NCBI GenBank assembly: GCA_030248135.1
Contig: JASANC010000185.1
Location: 1 to 64,000, forward strand
Direction of reading: 5' to 3'
Source of the DNA: Theristus sp. LFF4_11
Taxonomy: Eukaryota > Nematoda > Chromadorea > Monhysterida > Xyalidae
DNA: 64,000 nucleotides
The notes under the pieces are model-generated. The model was not told the DNA's origin and made no database searches. It was given only the letters and a program-made list of their open reading frames with translations. The position numbers and the translations under genes are program-made. Shown here one piece after another: positions 44,242-55,608 of the stretch. How positions within the stretch are numbered: position 1 is the first letter of the stretch; each line of letters opens with the position of its first letter.

Positions 44242-47200
44242 ATGGAAACTCATCTGACGCTCGGCTACATGACCCAAGAGCCGTGGATTTTTTCATGCGT
44301 GTCAAAATCCGGCAACTTGAAAGAAAGCGCCCTCTGTCGATTTCCTGGCATAGCCGCTGAAGTGGCGTCGTTGCTGTTAAACAGCGTTAACGTCACGTAC
44401 ACGCTGCACAAGATGGCGCAGAACAACGTTAGGGTTCATCAGAGTTTCCGGTATATTCATCGAGCTCCCTAGTTGCTTAACTGTAAGCCAAGCCTTGTTG
44501 ATAAAGGGAAAAAATCCTTTGAATTTCGAAACTCCGCCCCCTTTTTGCATGCGCCCTGTGTTCTCTGCTCCTCTTCTCTGTACATGTGCTATGAGGATGG
44601 GCGATGGCACATCCGCATAGACATGAATAGGAATACCACTGTGGAGGCGGAGTCATTTTTGCGCTCACAACACATGCTTGACATGGGAAAACCGTAGATA
44701 GAGCTCGACTCCTAAACTGCCACATGGATTAAATTCAAGTGTCGGCGGTATATAAATACAGCGACGGTGTTTAGTGGCCGCAGGTTTCTCAAGTGTACAT
44801 TCGACCTCTAAATTATAGGGAATCAGCTGATTGGTTGGGATTACGGTATGTATGCTTTTTGTGCCAATCAAGCTCCGCCCCCACAGCAACGCCTGCACAG
44901 AAAGCATGCATATACTGTAATCGCAACTCCCTATAGCTTAGCGTTCGAACATTCAGATTGATCGACGCCGGCGTCGTCGACGGACTGGTGAATCCGATCA
45001 AGATAATCGGTGACCGCAACGAGCGGTACACGTTCGCAGCGCCAACATTCACCAAGTCGCATCAGTTCGCCGTGATAGCGCAAAGCGGGCGCGCGCACGG
45101 CAGCGACTACTTGCCTGGTCGCGTCGATGATTTCTTGCAGGTTTGTCGTTGGTGACGTGAGTTTTTTATTATTTTGATTTCACTTTTTTCCGTTATCGTC
45201 GTGTGAATTGTTTTTTAAATCACTTTGAATGGTGATGCTCGAGGTTGATGATATGTCGTGGTTTACACGAAGCGAATTATGATTATTTTCTGCGGTTTGC
45301 AATATGAGGTTTGACAAAGTGCTAGCTAAACTTAACTTTGCTTAAAAGCAATCCATGTTACGCTGCGGTTTACAACGTTTTTGATATAGTTTTTCTGCAG
45401 CGATCTTTCTTTTCATGTGAAGGAGGCGGAGTGCAATGCTGAATGATACCTATGTGGAAAAGCCGCACAGCGGAAAAGATGTTTGGCGCGCGAACGCAGT
45501 TCGAATACAAAACAAAATAAATTTATTTAGTGATCGAAAAAGGATTCTGATTAGATTTTTCACAATTTCTTGCACAAATCTGCCGTCAGAATACGTTAAG
45601 TTTTGCTGATTGAAAATTGCCGCGCAGCCATGAAACATTTTCTCTATCTGTGCGTGCAAACGCATATTGGGTAATGTTTAATAAGAACGATAATACACAT
45701 TTCTCGTCTCTCTCCAGGAACACACAGTCTCACGGACGGCAACTACACAATGTACCAAAAAATGTCACTATTGTGAATTTATTTAATCGCGTCCGGACTA
45801 AAATGACGCTTTAAAAACGCCCGTTTGTCAAAGTACAGGCACTAAAATGTCAGTTTGGTGTGACTGATTCGACATTCAACATTTGTTTTACGGGAAGAAA
45901 TCGGCTAAACGGAAAGTCTGGTTTGCTGTGAACGACAAGCGCATGTTTTGCGGCACATGACGTCATTTCAGTGGGACACGTTTGAAAAAAAGGTCATACC
46001 ACACCAAACCTGCTTTTTGTCAGGTGTTCAGCGTGACCCTGTGGATTCTGGTGTTCGCGGCGCTGATCGGCCAGCGTGCGTTCGTGCACTTCGTCAAATT
46101 CCTGCAGCAGACACGACTGAAATCGGCGTTGCCAAAGCAGCAAGTCGTCACTGCGCTCGGCATCGCCGTGGGCGTGCACGCTCTGGTGTTCACACTGCTC
46201 TACGGGCTGTATCGGTCAGATATTATCTTTTCGTGCGATACAAATCTGCTGTTAGAATACGTTTAAGTTTTGCTGATTTCAAATTGCCGCACAGCCATAG
46301 AACATTTTCTCTATCTGTGCGTGCAAACGCATATTGGGACAGGTTTAATGAGAAAAGATAATACACACGTTACTCAGACTGTTTTCAGAATGAACACGTT
46401 TCATCATTTTTGAGTCCCAGCTGAACAAAACTGCCATTCGCTCTGGCCTCTTTGACCAATCTACGATAGCTTCTAGCAGTTATGGTAGCCGGTATGATGG
46501 TTTTTTTAGAGTGGGGTGGTGATCACTCCCGCGAAACAGCTTCGATCAACAAGTTTTTCACAAAAGGGTTCATTTTTTTTCTAATGGCAGATGTTGTAGG
46601 TGATCCACAAGTTGATTGGTACAGTAAACTAAAATCAACGGGTCCACCAATGATCTCGTTCAGGTGCACACCTTTTTCCAACTATTCGTGCCGCTCAATG
46701 TTCATTCTTCTAAATTTGTTTCTATTTTTTTCAATTGCAGCGCCGGCATCCTTGCGTCGTTGCTCATCAGTCCTCGCTACTATCCGTTCACGGACACGCG
46801 CGGCCTGATACAAGCGATCGAGAGCGGGCGAATACAGCTGCTGGAGCTCGCGTCTTGGACGGGCAGCTGGCAGAAAGCGCTGACCGCTGAAACGCACGCC
46901 GACTCACTCGGTCCGGCAATGGCGAAGGCGCTGAATCGGTGCGTCTGTATTGTCCTTGCCTTTTCGAGCCGAAACTCAATGCGCGTTTTTTGACGAAGCG
47001 CGATTTGGCAAGCGTTTCATGGATTTTGCGCGGCAATGTTTCAATTCAATTTGCGGCGTCGCCGAGTTCAGAGTTGATAAAAAACCTTTTGTTGTTGTTT
47101 GCTGTTGTTGTTGGGGAATTCATCAGGCGATGTTTGTTGCCAGGGCTAACGCAGAAAAACGAACAGAACGCCGTCGAAGGTGTACTTCGAGTTTTCTCTG

Positions 47201-48104
47201 TCATTAAGTGCCCACCTATACACCCCTCGACGGGGATGGATCCGCCGAACACACAGACAAAATAGTCTAACGCGCTACCACCCCAGGCCACAAGGGTGAC
47301 TTCAACAGCAGAGTTCAGTGGTCCAGTTTCAAAGACGTTTGTTTGTCTGCTTTGCAGGAATCCACTGCAAAAGGTCCTCGACTTCGACCACGCCCTACCG
47401 CGACTGCAGAGCGGCCGCGCGGCGTTGTTGACGGTAGCGGGCGAAGCGGAGTATTACGGCTCTTCGGAGTGCGGTCTGTACGTGACGACGCTCACAGGTC
47501 CTCCGTGATCTTAAGTGGCATTCATGAAGCAGTATTTAGTGACGCGTAGCTGTAAAACATACATAGCCACGCGGTCACTAAATACTGCTTCATGAATGCA
47601 TCTTTACAGTTTTACACCTGGTCTGGCCGTTGAAGTGAAATTCAATGAACAGGGTTGCCGTTGAGCGAAACCTACTCATCATTCATGTTCCGCAAAAACA
47701 TCTCACGTCGCTTGCTTCGTCGACTCGATGAAAGCATCAGCTTTTACATCGGACAACAGTCGCGACTGTTTTCTCGGTAAACTCGTTGTTTTTTCGAACG
47801 CCCCCGGTTTCAAAAAAAAACACTCACACACCTCACACAACAGTTGCATTTGTTCAATGAACATGATTTCTAATCGCTATTTCTGACATTTTTTGTTTTT
47901 GTTTTCAGTTATCGACAGCAAGGTCTGTCCTTTTACTATCGACCGAATCAAACCGGCTCTTCGTGTCGTGAGGCCGAAGCGCTGAAGATCAAGATTCGAC
48001 TTGAAAATTTATTCGGACCGTTCGTCTTTTACATGAGCAGCTGGCTGTTGGCCGCTTTCGTTTGCGCGGTTGAGTATTTGCGAGAGCGGATGGCGATGTG
48101 CTGA
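44242..48104 (+). CDS. Ionotropic glutamate receptor-like membrane protein, copy 1
   Basis: Exons 44242-44450, 44957-45140, 46024-46214, 46741-46938, 47358-47497, 47653-47776, 47909-48104 join in phase to 413 aa. The layout follows the glutamate-receptor core: S1 lobe (FPGIAAEVASLLLNSVNVTY, DGLVNPIKIIGDRNERYTFA), M1 (TLWILVFAALIG), a short basic linker, M3 (GIAVGVHALVFTLLYGLYR then AGILASLL), S2 lobe (YPFTDTRGLIQAIESG, EAEYYGSSECGL) and M4 (GPFVFYMSSWLLAAFVCAV). The Arg in IIGDR aligns with the receptor Arg that binds the glutamate carboxylate. No amino-terminal domain is present and the M1-M3 linker is too short and polar for a normal pore loop. An in-frame upstream ATG (44137) means the start is uncertain. 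Ligand and function unknown. Confidence 0.85.
44817..44932. mobile_element. TA-flanked MITE in intron 1 of receptor-like copy 1
   Basis: Inverted ends AGGGAATCAGCTGATTGGTT / reverse complement AGGGAGTTGCGATTAC, with inner GTATGTATGCTTT / AAAGCATGCATATAC, flanked by TATA on both sides. It is 116 bp and non-coding. It shares the AATCAGCTG end motif with 57641-57754. Confidence 0.75.
45583..45715. repeat. Local direct repeat, copy a
   Basis: AAGTTTTGCTGATT through ATCTGTGCGTGCAAACGCAT recurs at 46250-46385 with high similarity, including a splice-acceptor-like end. The pair flanks the M1-M3 exon (46024-46214) of receptor-like copy 1. Confidence 0.85.
45785..46012 (+). repeat. Dispersed ~225-bp repeat, copy 1
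   Basis: Shares about 90 percent by eye with 62650-62877: AAAACGCCCGTTTGTCA, CACTAAAATGTCAGTTT, GAAGAAATCGGCTAAACGGA, GACGTCATTTCAGTGGGACA. It is non-coding, has no inverted ends that I can see, and lies in intron 2 of receptor-like copy 1. Confidence 0.85.
46250..46385. repeat. Local direct repeat, copy b
   Basis: Second copy of the segment at 45583-45715, in the intron after exon 46024-46214. The duplication does not include the exon itself. Confidence 0.85.
47091..47300 (-). mobile_element. tRNA-derived SINE, full-length copy on minus strand
   Basis: Read on the minus strand: GTCACCCTTGTGGCCTGG, then a TTAGACTA segment, a degraded box B, the shared body (GGCACTTAATGACAGAGAAA) and a CCCCAACAACAACAGC tail. 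Same family as 26318-26510. It lies in intron 4 of receptor-like copy 1, antisense to the gene. Confidence 0.85.
47517..47600. mobile_element. Short palindromic MITE, copy 3
   Basis: Hairpin GGCATTCATGAAGCAGTATT / AATACTGCTTCATGAATGCA, family of 6449-6532, filling most of intron 5 (47498-47652) of receptor-like copy 1. Confidence 0.82.
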
Positions 48105-48179
48105 TGATGCACTTCTAACTTTTAGCAACTCAAGAAAGACACTCATTTGCAAGAATATTCCTTGATTAAGTGTTCCGCC

Positions 48180-48186
48180 AATAAAT
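48180..48186 (+). terminator. Polyadenylation signal of receptor-like copy 1
   Basis: AATAAA lies about 76 bases after the stop codon at 48102-48104, a normal distance for a short 3' UTR. Confidence 0.5.
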
Positions 48187-48923
48187 TACAAATCCGCATA
48201 CGCTCGTCAAAAGTCATTTTGTGAAAACCAAACACAATCATAAATTTTTTGTTAAATTTTTTGTTGGTGGCTCACATGGAGAAGTCCATCGTATTCGTAG
48301 CACTCAAAGAAAAAATAATTTGTGGCAAAAACATCACTTGGTCTTGGTTAGTGATTACAATTGTAACCTTCATTATATTGTCCTATTTCTAGTTTGTTTG
48401 GTCTTCACGTTTTTGTTCTCCGCTTGTTCCCAGTTTTGTATTTTTTTTAGATCGAGGCGAATTTTACAGTTGGATAAAAACATTTTGTTATTTGTAAAGC
48501 CAAAATGCTGAGAACAAGCTTTTAATGAAAAATAAACAAGAGACAAAATGCCATACCGGATAATTTAACTTGGGGTCTAAAAAAGTCCCATATCGATAAT
48601 TTCCGCAATTGGCAAAAAAATACGCGTGCATTCGGATGATAGGAATCCTGCTGGTATGACAACGGTGTGCAATTAGTTGATAAACGAATCCTCGTTGATA
48701 AACGAATCCTGTTTGAAAACCGTGTGTCCTTGGCTCCGCAAAAAAGTTTCCAGTCTTGTTTCTTGAACAAACAAACACACCGGCACACACAGCCAATCGT
48801 GCGAGTGCACACACTTATTCGGGTGACCATTATTGCAGGTGTGCCAGTGCGTCATTCACACAAAGTGCACGGTCTTCAGACGGGGGTTTTACCGCAAAAA
48901 CAGCTCGTTTTCTCATCGTCGTC

Positions 48924-48924
<1 letters not shown>
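48187..48924. other. Intergenic region between the receptor-like genes
   Basis: No gene recognised. At 48768-48875 lies an imperfect relative of the CACACTGGC-type short inverted-repeat family. The rest is AT-rich and featureless. Confidence 0.5.
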
Positions 48925-48994
<70 letters not shown>

Positions 48995-49043
48995 CCACAA
49001 CAACAACAACAACAACAACAACAACCACAACAACAACAACAGC

Positions 49044-49077
<34 letters not shown>

Positions 49078-49078
49078 T
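48925..49078. repeat. (CAA)n microsatellite at the 5' end of receptor-like copy 2
   Basis: About 51 triplets, mostly CAA with two CCA and one GCA changes. It ends at the proposed ATG (49077). It could be 5' UTR or, with an upstream ATG at 48756, encode poly-Asn in frame with the receptor-like protein. Confidence 0.92.
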
Positions 49079-52000
49079 GATCACAACGCCTCTAGCAAAC
49101 CATCAATTCGACCACAATCACTACAGTAACAATTCGACCGGCACCGATTCGTTGTCGCCCATCCGGGTCGCCTACTCGGTGTCTGCGCCGTACGTGTTTC
49201 CGTGCGTTCGGTGGGCGGGCCGTTTCGAGCGGTCGCCACTGTGCCCGCTACCGGGAATGGCCGCCGAAATTGCCGACTACCTGATGCGCACGGTGAACAC
49301 GCCATACGAGGCGGTGGAAATCAAGGTGTGTGTTTTCGGAATAATTTGCTTATTTTTAAATTAAACCTTGAGCGCCTAACCTCCGCCTGCTCAGTTCTCC
49401 TTCATGTCTCATTCAAGGAGAGAAAAGGTGTTGCTTTTTGCCGCCCAATTGACCAATTTCGTGCCATTATTTTTGATCACCTGCCCATTTCGGTGCCTTA
49501 ACATATTTAATCGTGAAGAACAAAAACCGGTGCACACCGCACTCGCCACTCGCTCACTGATTGCGGTTAGCCTACATGACAATCTATAGTAAGCGCGGAG
49601 GTACACCGCACGGTAAAATTTTCGCTCGGAGACGGAGAGGGAGTTGAATGGAGCATAAGTTATGTGTTTTTATGACTGGCTACGCATTTCAGCCCTCGCC
49701 TATTATGACTGGCTCCGCACTTTTCAGGTCTCACCGCGACATTACCTATCGACCATCTCGTCGCTGTTTGCGAATCACAGCGTGAAGGCGCTGATCAACC
49801 CGAGCACAATCACCGTCCGGCGAATGGCGACGTACAAGTTTCCGAACGCCATCTGGCTTGATGACGGCGTCTTTGTGGTCGTCGCCGCAAAGGGCAAAAC
49901 GAACCCGCTGCTCATTGATGTTGGTTTGTTTGTTTTGACTTCCATCATTTCACTCAACCTTTTTATTGCCGGTATAGTTAGCAATTTCTTCGAAGTGTTG
50001 AATTTTGTCTTTTGCCTTTTTTTGTTTAAAGGGGTCTGCCGCGATGGACTTCCATTTTGTTGAGCAATCCATCTTTCTTTTTTTTGTTCGCATTAAAATC
50101 TTTATTGTCGAGTGCAAATTGTGTGAACAAATAACAGCAATAAGAATAGTTTTTGTTTTGAAAACAGAACAAGCGATCCTGATCCAGATCCAGCTTTTCA
50201 AAACATTCCCTGATCTCTTCTTTTGATTCCAGGAAGTGACATCGTTCCTGCGAGTCTACACCGCGACCGTTTGGATGCTGATACTTGCGGCGTTGCTTGT
50301 CCAGAAATGTTTCGTCAAATCGCTGTCGTATGCGAATCGCAAGCGAGCAGCGCATCCGCCGTTGCGAACGTTCAAGACGAGCGCTGTCGTGTTCAGCTTC
50401 GTCGCCGTGCTCTTGATCGGCTTGTACAGGTTTCGTTCGTTCGTTTTGTTTCAGTTTCACTATTCTTCTATCATCACATCCTCGATATCTCCTCTCAAAA
50501 ATGTGCTCTTTTTTGTCTTGTTTTTACTTGAAGGGGCACCTTGCTGGCGCGACTGCTTGTCCACACGCACGTCTATCCATTCACGACGACCAATCAGTTC
50601 ATCAAACTGATTCGCGGCAACCAAATCAAATTGCTGCTGCCGGCCGATTGGGGTGAAATCTGGCTGAGCGCGATGCACGAAGCGAGAAACTACGATCCAT
50701 TGGTACTTATCATTGTTTTGGTCCCGCATCTCAATGCGCGCATAGATGGGCGACGCACAGTCTCATGCACGACGCGGGAATTCAAAATTGGCAAACGGAT
50801 CCGAGTCCCTTGACTAAGGCCGGGTCACTTAGGCTACTCTGAATTACCACATACAGATTGAAACTAGTTTCCTTTTACGCCCACAACCGCATTGAGTCGC
50901 AGGTCTTAAAGAAAAGACAATACTACTACGTCCAACTACGCTTTGTCCATCTTCTGCTTTTTCATTACTTTGGGTGTTTCTACCGGTGTTCAGTTTTGGT
51001 AGTGTTTGAATTGAAACGTGAGTAGTTTTGCTATCTTTTGGAACACCCTGTAGTAAAATGTTCAACTTCGTAAAGCTGACTACAGCAATTCAGTTATACA
51101 ACTCAATCTTACTCAGTCTCAATCAATCTTACAGGGCGATTGTTGTTGTTTTTTTTTATTTCTTAGGTGAACGAACTGATGTCAGCACTAGAGTTGAACC
51201 CGTATCTTTTTGTTGACGATTATTACGGTGCGCTACCTTGGATTGAGAACAAAAGTGGCGCCGTACTAATGGAAGCGGCATCGGCGCGGTGAGTGAAAGC
51301 GTTGTTTTTTTCACCATAATATTCAGACGTGCTGATTCTCTGCGAATAAGAGAGAAACAGACCCGTGCGAGGTTATAGATACTTATTAACTTTTATTTTT
51401 GGTTTTTTTTATTTTACCAACCAGATATTTTGGTTCCAAGACTCAATGCGCGCATGGATAGGTAAACAGTTTCATGCATGACGCGGGAATTCAAAATTGG
51501 CACAGTGATCCGAGACACCAAAATAGAGTGCACACCAAATACACCAAATAAAATAGACACCAAACACCACATATCCAACTACTAATTGGTTGGTGGTTAC
51601 ATGATGCATGCATTCGGTGCAAACCAAAGTCTGTCGTCGGTTATATGACCACCAACCAATCAGTTAGTTGGATATGTTGTTGAGTTTGACTATGTATATT
51701 CCTGAGGTATCACACGTCCGCGTACTGCCACTTCTACTGGGTCGAACTGAGCGGCCTGCCACTGACGGAGCTCTATCTCTCGATCATGTTCTCGCACGAC
51801 GCTCCGGCATCGTTGATACGCGCGTTAGACGCCAGCATCAGGCACCAGTTTTGTAAAAGCTCAACAGTCCAATAGTGCTACACCACTACTAAGTAGTACT
51901 ACTGAGTGACATCATAGAACAACAGAACCCATTTCAGAATTTTCCCACTTCACGTTTGAAGAGCAGGCGCTGGTAAAAACAGTGTACGAAACTGCGGATG

Positions 52001-52393
52001 CTTCCCAGAAAGAATTTCATTCCAGTGGTTCAATGGTGTAGCTGTAGCACTATTTCACTATTGAGCGTTTATAAAACTGGCGCCAGCTCACATCGCGCGC
52101 AGCTGAACGTGTTCATGCGGCGGTATTACGCGGAGGCGATCGCGTTTCACGGCATTCACACGAACTACACGCGATACGTGCGTCACTGGAAGAGTTGCGC
52201 GGAGCGATCGCGCGATATCGCCGGTCGTCAGACGCTCGACTTTCTGAATCTGTCCGGTCCGTTCGTGCTCTTGGCGGCGTGTGGAGCGCTTGGTGCCGGT
52301 GTGCTGTGCGCGGAGTGGATCGCGGACTCTGTGCGGCGTTCGGTTGGACGACTGAAGAGCGATGTCGCTGATGTGCTGTTTCGCGTGCATTAA
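49077..52393 (+). CDS. Ionotropic glutamate receptor-like membrane protein, copy 2
   Basis: Exons 49077-49325, 49728-49919, 50233-50429, 50534-50702, 51167-51288, 51707-51852, (tentative 51894-51972), 52087-52393; about 486 aa. Same order as copy 1: S1 (SAPYVFPCVRWAGRFERSP, PGMAAEIADYL, ALINPSTITVRR), M1 (VWMLILAALLVQKCF), basic linker with RKRAAHPPLR, M3 (TSAVVFSFVAVLLIGLYRGT), S2 (YPFTTTNQFIKLIRGNQIK, GAVLMEAASARYH) and M4 (GPFVLLAACGALGAGVLCAE). It keeps the carboxylate-binding Arg (ITVRR) and a Glu (LMEAAS) where receptors use an acidic residue for the ligand amino group. No pore loop is evident. The join before the last exon is the least certain part. Tandem with copy 1, same strand. Confidence 0.82.
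50729..50804. repeat. Short dispersed repeat, copy a
   Basis: CTCAATGCGCGCATAGATGG and ATGCACGACGCGGGAATTCA recur at 51438-51513 and, more diverged, at 15664-15727. All three are intronic. Confidence 0.75.
51438..51513. repeat. Short dispersed repeat, copy b
   Basis: Second copy of the segment at 50729-50804, in the next large intron of receptor-like copy 2. Confidence 0.75.
51571..51683. mobile_element. Inverted-repeat MITE in an intron of receptor-like copy 2
   Basis: ACATATCCAACTACTAATTG and GGTTGGTGGT are mirrored by ACCACCAACCAATCAGTTAG and TTGGATATGT, giving arms of about 40 bases around a small centre. It ends about 20 bases before the acceptor of exon 51707-51852. Confidence 0.75.
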
Positions 52394-53311
52394 TTCGGAT
52401 GATTGTGATTATTGACGGCTTTTGTTTTGCGGTGTTTTTTGTTTGAGCTTGATAATGGCAACCGGTTATTTATTGCAGTTTTTGTAACTGATCTGATACA
52501 ACTGAATGGTGTATTTTTGATTATCGGTAAAATACTGAAAATGTAGCTTTCGGGATTTAACTTCTTCAGTGCGGCGATCAAATGGTTGGGAACACAAAGC
52601 ATGTACGGTATGGCCGATTAAACATGGCAGCTTTTTCAGGGTGCAAGGAGCGCGCGAAATTTGAATGAAAGAAAAAAGACGTTCAAAAACCCAATTTGGT
52701 CTAATTTGGCATGTTTCTCAAAATAAATTGGTTACCTATTCGTGCTATTCTGTCATTCTTTATACATTGCGCACTCGATTGGCGAATATCTTGGCATTTT
52801 TTGGAAAGGCAACTCCTAGTCTGCGACTAATCTCGCCTTGAATGAGACTGCCTTATTTATTCGGCCATGCTGTATACAAGCACGTTTCTTTTACAAGAAA
52901 TGCGGGCATCTCGGAAAAGTTGCGAATACTCGGGAGTGGAGTTCGAACCCACGTCTTTGCGATTTCAAACCAAAAAGCAAAACAAAACCGATCATTACTT
53001 TATTGCGTTTTTACCGAGTTTTGCGTAACAGAAAGTTTTTGCGGTTGTCACTTGTTTTGTTTACGTTTGCGTGTATACGTCACGCAACGACCAATTTGTG
53101 AATTGACAAAAAAGCCCATATACAGAAATGAAAATGTTTGCTGCTGTGTATGGTTATATCGTGTTCTAGAAAAAAACTTTACTTTTCATTCAAATTTCAC
53201 TGTTGCACGTCTTGTTCAGTGCATGTGTTCAATGTTTTTGCAGTGGAAACCGTCATACGTACAATAAACCGTTGTAATCAACCGAAAATTATAAATCATC
53301 GGTTCAAAACA
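52394..53311. other. Intergenic region between receptor-like and Cys-rich genes
   Basis: Holds the 3' UTR of receptor-like copy 2 and the promoter of the Cys-rich gene. Open frames on the plus strand (52838-53267) lack splice partners and family features. No repeat or TATA box is evident. Confidence 0.45.
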
Positions 53312-55608
53312 ATGAAACTTCTGATTTTCGGAGTCGCTCTTTTCGAGTTTAGCAGAAATGTGCAATCGCAACTGGCTGCTGGTCTAACGGAGGGCATGCA
53401 TCCCGCCGCGTTCACCTACGTGCTCGAAAACCAGGATGTTTGTGAGTGAAAATACAGTGAAAAGTTTTCGGAAATTCTACGTCATAGGTACTCAGCTACC
53501 TACGTGGCTCAGTGGAAATGACTCGCCCTTCCCATCAAAAGATGGCGAGTTCAATCCTCCATACCAATGATGATGCAGTTCAGGCCTCCTACTACTGAAG
53601 CCCTTGTAGTACTGGGGCCCCAGAAGCTCCCTGCTCCCGACCTCGTCACGGGGCACGATTGTCAGGCTGATTGTTTTTTTGAGCTCCAAAGCCACGTGTG
53701 CAGATCTTTTTTTTGTGTTTTTTTATTAAATTACGTTCGTTCATTTGCAGGCGGCGACATGTACACCGATGCTAGTTATGCGCCCATAAACGAGTGTCTC
53801 GCCGATTGTGACTTTGAGAAGCAAATCTGCAAAGTTAGCGAGCTGACGTTCCATTTCAAATGTGTCGATTGTAAGCATTTTTGCCGTGCTTTTTCGTTGC
53901 TATTTATACTTTATGTTGACTTTGGGCATTGCCAAAGACAGATACTGGCAAAAGCGTCTTCTTCAATAATCTTTTCATAAAGCGTCTTCTTCGCATAACT
54001 AACTGGATGATTGATTCAATGCACTAAGGAAAAGGTGGTCAATAAAACTTTTCGGCATGTATCGATTTTGAAAAGCAAGATTATTGTATTCAGCTGATTT
54101 TTTTCAAACAACATAGGTTTCATCTCAATTTCAACAGTTTTCAACTGACAGAGATTCGAGCCCCGCCGAGGGGTGTATAGGCACTTAATAACAGAGATCA
54201 CTCGATGGGCGCCCTACTCAATGGCGTTCTGTACGCTTCTCTTGGTTTAATCTGATTAAAAGCATCGCCTAAAAATTCCAACAACAACACACAAAAAAAT
54301 CCTTTGTTCTCGACCACAACAGTGCCAACGGCGTGCTACGAAGCGGCCGCGAAAGCAGCCGAAGAGGCGGGGCCTGTGGTCGATACGTCGGCGTCGTCGT
54401 TTTTCAGCAGCGGATCGGATACCGAAGACCAAGAACCGTTGCCAGGGGAGCTGGAGGCGGAACAGCTGTCGGAGGCGTATCAACCGATCTTTGATCATAT
54501 TCTAGAGAACCCGGATCAATGTGAGCTTCGCGGGGGGGGGGTGTCGAACGTCTGACACACTCGTAAAAAAGTTTATTTAGCTGAGCAAAATTTGAAAATA
54601 TGCAGTCTTATCTTGATCTTAGTGAACAGTGTCTTCCCAGTTGCTCAGTTAATTACAACAATGGTTTTGTGGGTGGTTTTGAACACACTGGTGAACAATG
54701 TGTTCCGATCCTTTAAAATGAAGGAAGAAGCTTTCTCAATATAGTCGTAACTCCTCAGTTCATTTTTACAAAATCTTTTGTTCTGATAGATTCTTGAACG
54801 CACGTTTGTTTCTCTTTTTTATTTGCAGAGTTTTTGTTTGCACAGGTGGCGATTACTACGAGGACTTTTACGACAACAATCCGTCGTCGCCCGGTCTCGA
54901 ATGCACGATCAAATGCGACTATCGACGTTACATTTGTCTGGAGTCGATTGAAGACGGACACTTTTGCAAACTATGTACGTTGGTTGTTAAAATTTAATTA
55001 TGAGTTGCTGTTTTTTTTAAAAACTTTTAACATACACACAGGCAAAGAGATTATTATTTTTTGCACTGTAAGTCGAGCGTTTTCATTGGCGTTAAATAAA
55101 AATCGTTAACTACCGCAAACTGGCATTTGCAACTGGTATAAAACGCGCAAAAAATGCCAGGAAAACCAAAAATAACAGTTGGTCTCTTGCGCTCAGAACA
55201 AAACTCATACCGTCAAGCAACCGTAACTTGCAAATTTTGTGCTGGGTGAGTGGACCGACAGAAAGAACCTCGCCAAAACGCTTTTTTCGTTGCTAATTCA
55301 GAAAACCGAACCTACTGGCGGTTCTATGCTGGCGTTTTCAACCGAATTTTTACAGTGCTCATGTAGAATCGTTGCATCGTTGTGTGTGTCTGTGTGTTTG
55401 TTTGGTTACTGCGCAACGGTGACTGCGTTTCCGTTTACGCTAATATTGTCTTTTCACCATGTGTCGTCGTTTCTTCTGTCTTTCAGTGCCATTCGATTGT
55501 GCCCGCTTTATTCAACGGGAGTTCCGTCAGGAGCTAAGAACAGTGTTTGAGAAGCAGACGGCTTACTTTGAGGCACTCGAAGCAGCGACAAAGAGGCGAC
55601 GGAAATAA
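53312..55608 (+). CDS. Secreted two-module cysteine-rich protein, copy 1
   Basis: Family not recognised. Exons 53312-53441, 53751-53870, 54323-54520, 54846-54974, 55487-55608 give 232 aa. All four introns are phase 1 and split Cys or Leu codons at equivalent places. A signal peptide (MKLLIFGVALFEF) is followed by two copies of one module: YVLENQDV-C-GGDMYTD ... ECLADCDFEKQIC ... FKCVDLPTACYEAA, then HILENPDQ-C-GGDYYED ... ECTIKCDYRRYIC ... FCKLLPFDCARFI. Between them lies an Ala/Glu/Ser-rich acidic segment. The C-terminus is helical-looking and basic (TKRRRK). Extracellular and disulfide-bonded is inferred from the signal peptide and paired cysteines. Copy 2 lies downstream on the same strand. 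Confidence 0.88.
53498..53562 (+). mobile_element. tRNA-like (SINE or tRNA pseudogene) sequence
   Basis: GTGGCTCAGTGGAAATGACT resembles a Pol III box A, and GAGTTCAATCC resembles box B, about 40 bases apart. The acceptor stem does not pair and the anticodon arm is poor, so it is not a working tRNA. It is intronic (intron 1 of Cys-rich copy 1). Confidence 0.5.
54151..54291 (+). mobile_element. 5'-truncated SINE
   Basis: Begins at box B (GATTCGAGCCCCGCCGAG), continues with GTGTATAGGCACTTAATAAC, CTCGATGGGCGCCCTACTCA and GGCGTTCTGTACGCTTCTCT, and ends CCAACAACAAC. Same family as 26318-26510. It stops about 30 bases before the acceptor of exon 54323-54520. Confidence 0.82.

Noticed and set aside
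52838..53267. Overlapping plus ORFs upstream of Cys-rich copy 1
   Set aside because: No family resemblance, no compatible splice sites and no counterpart upstream of copy 2.
53498..53562. Functional tRNA gene
   Set aside because: Box A and B are present, but the acceptor and anticodon stems do not pair well; called a tRNA-like or SINE sequence instead.
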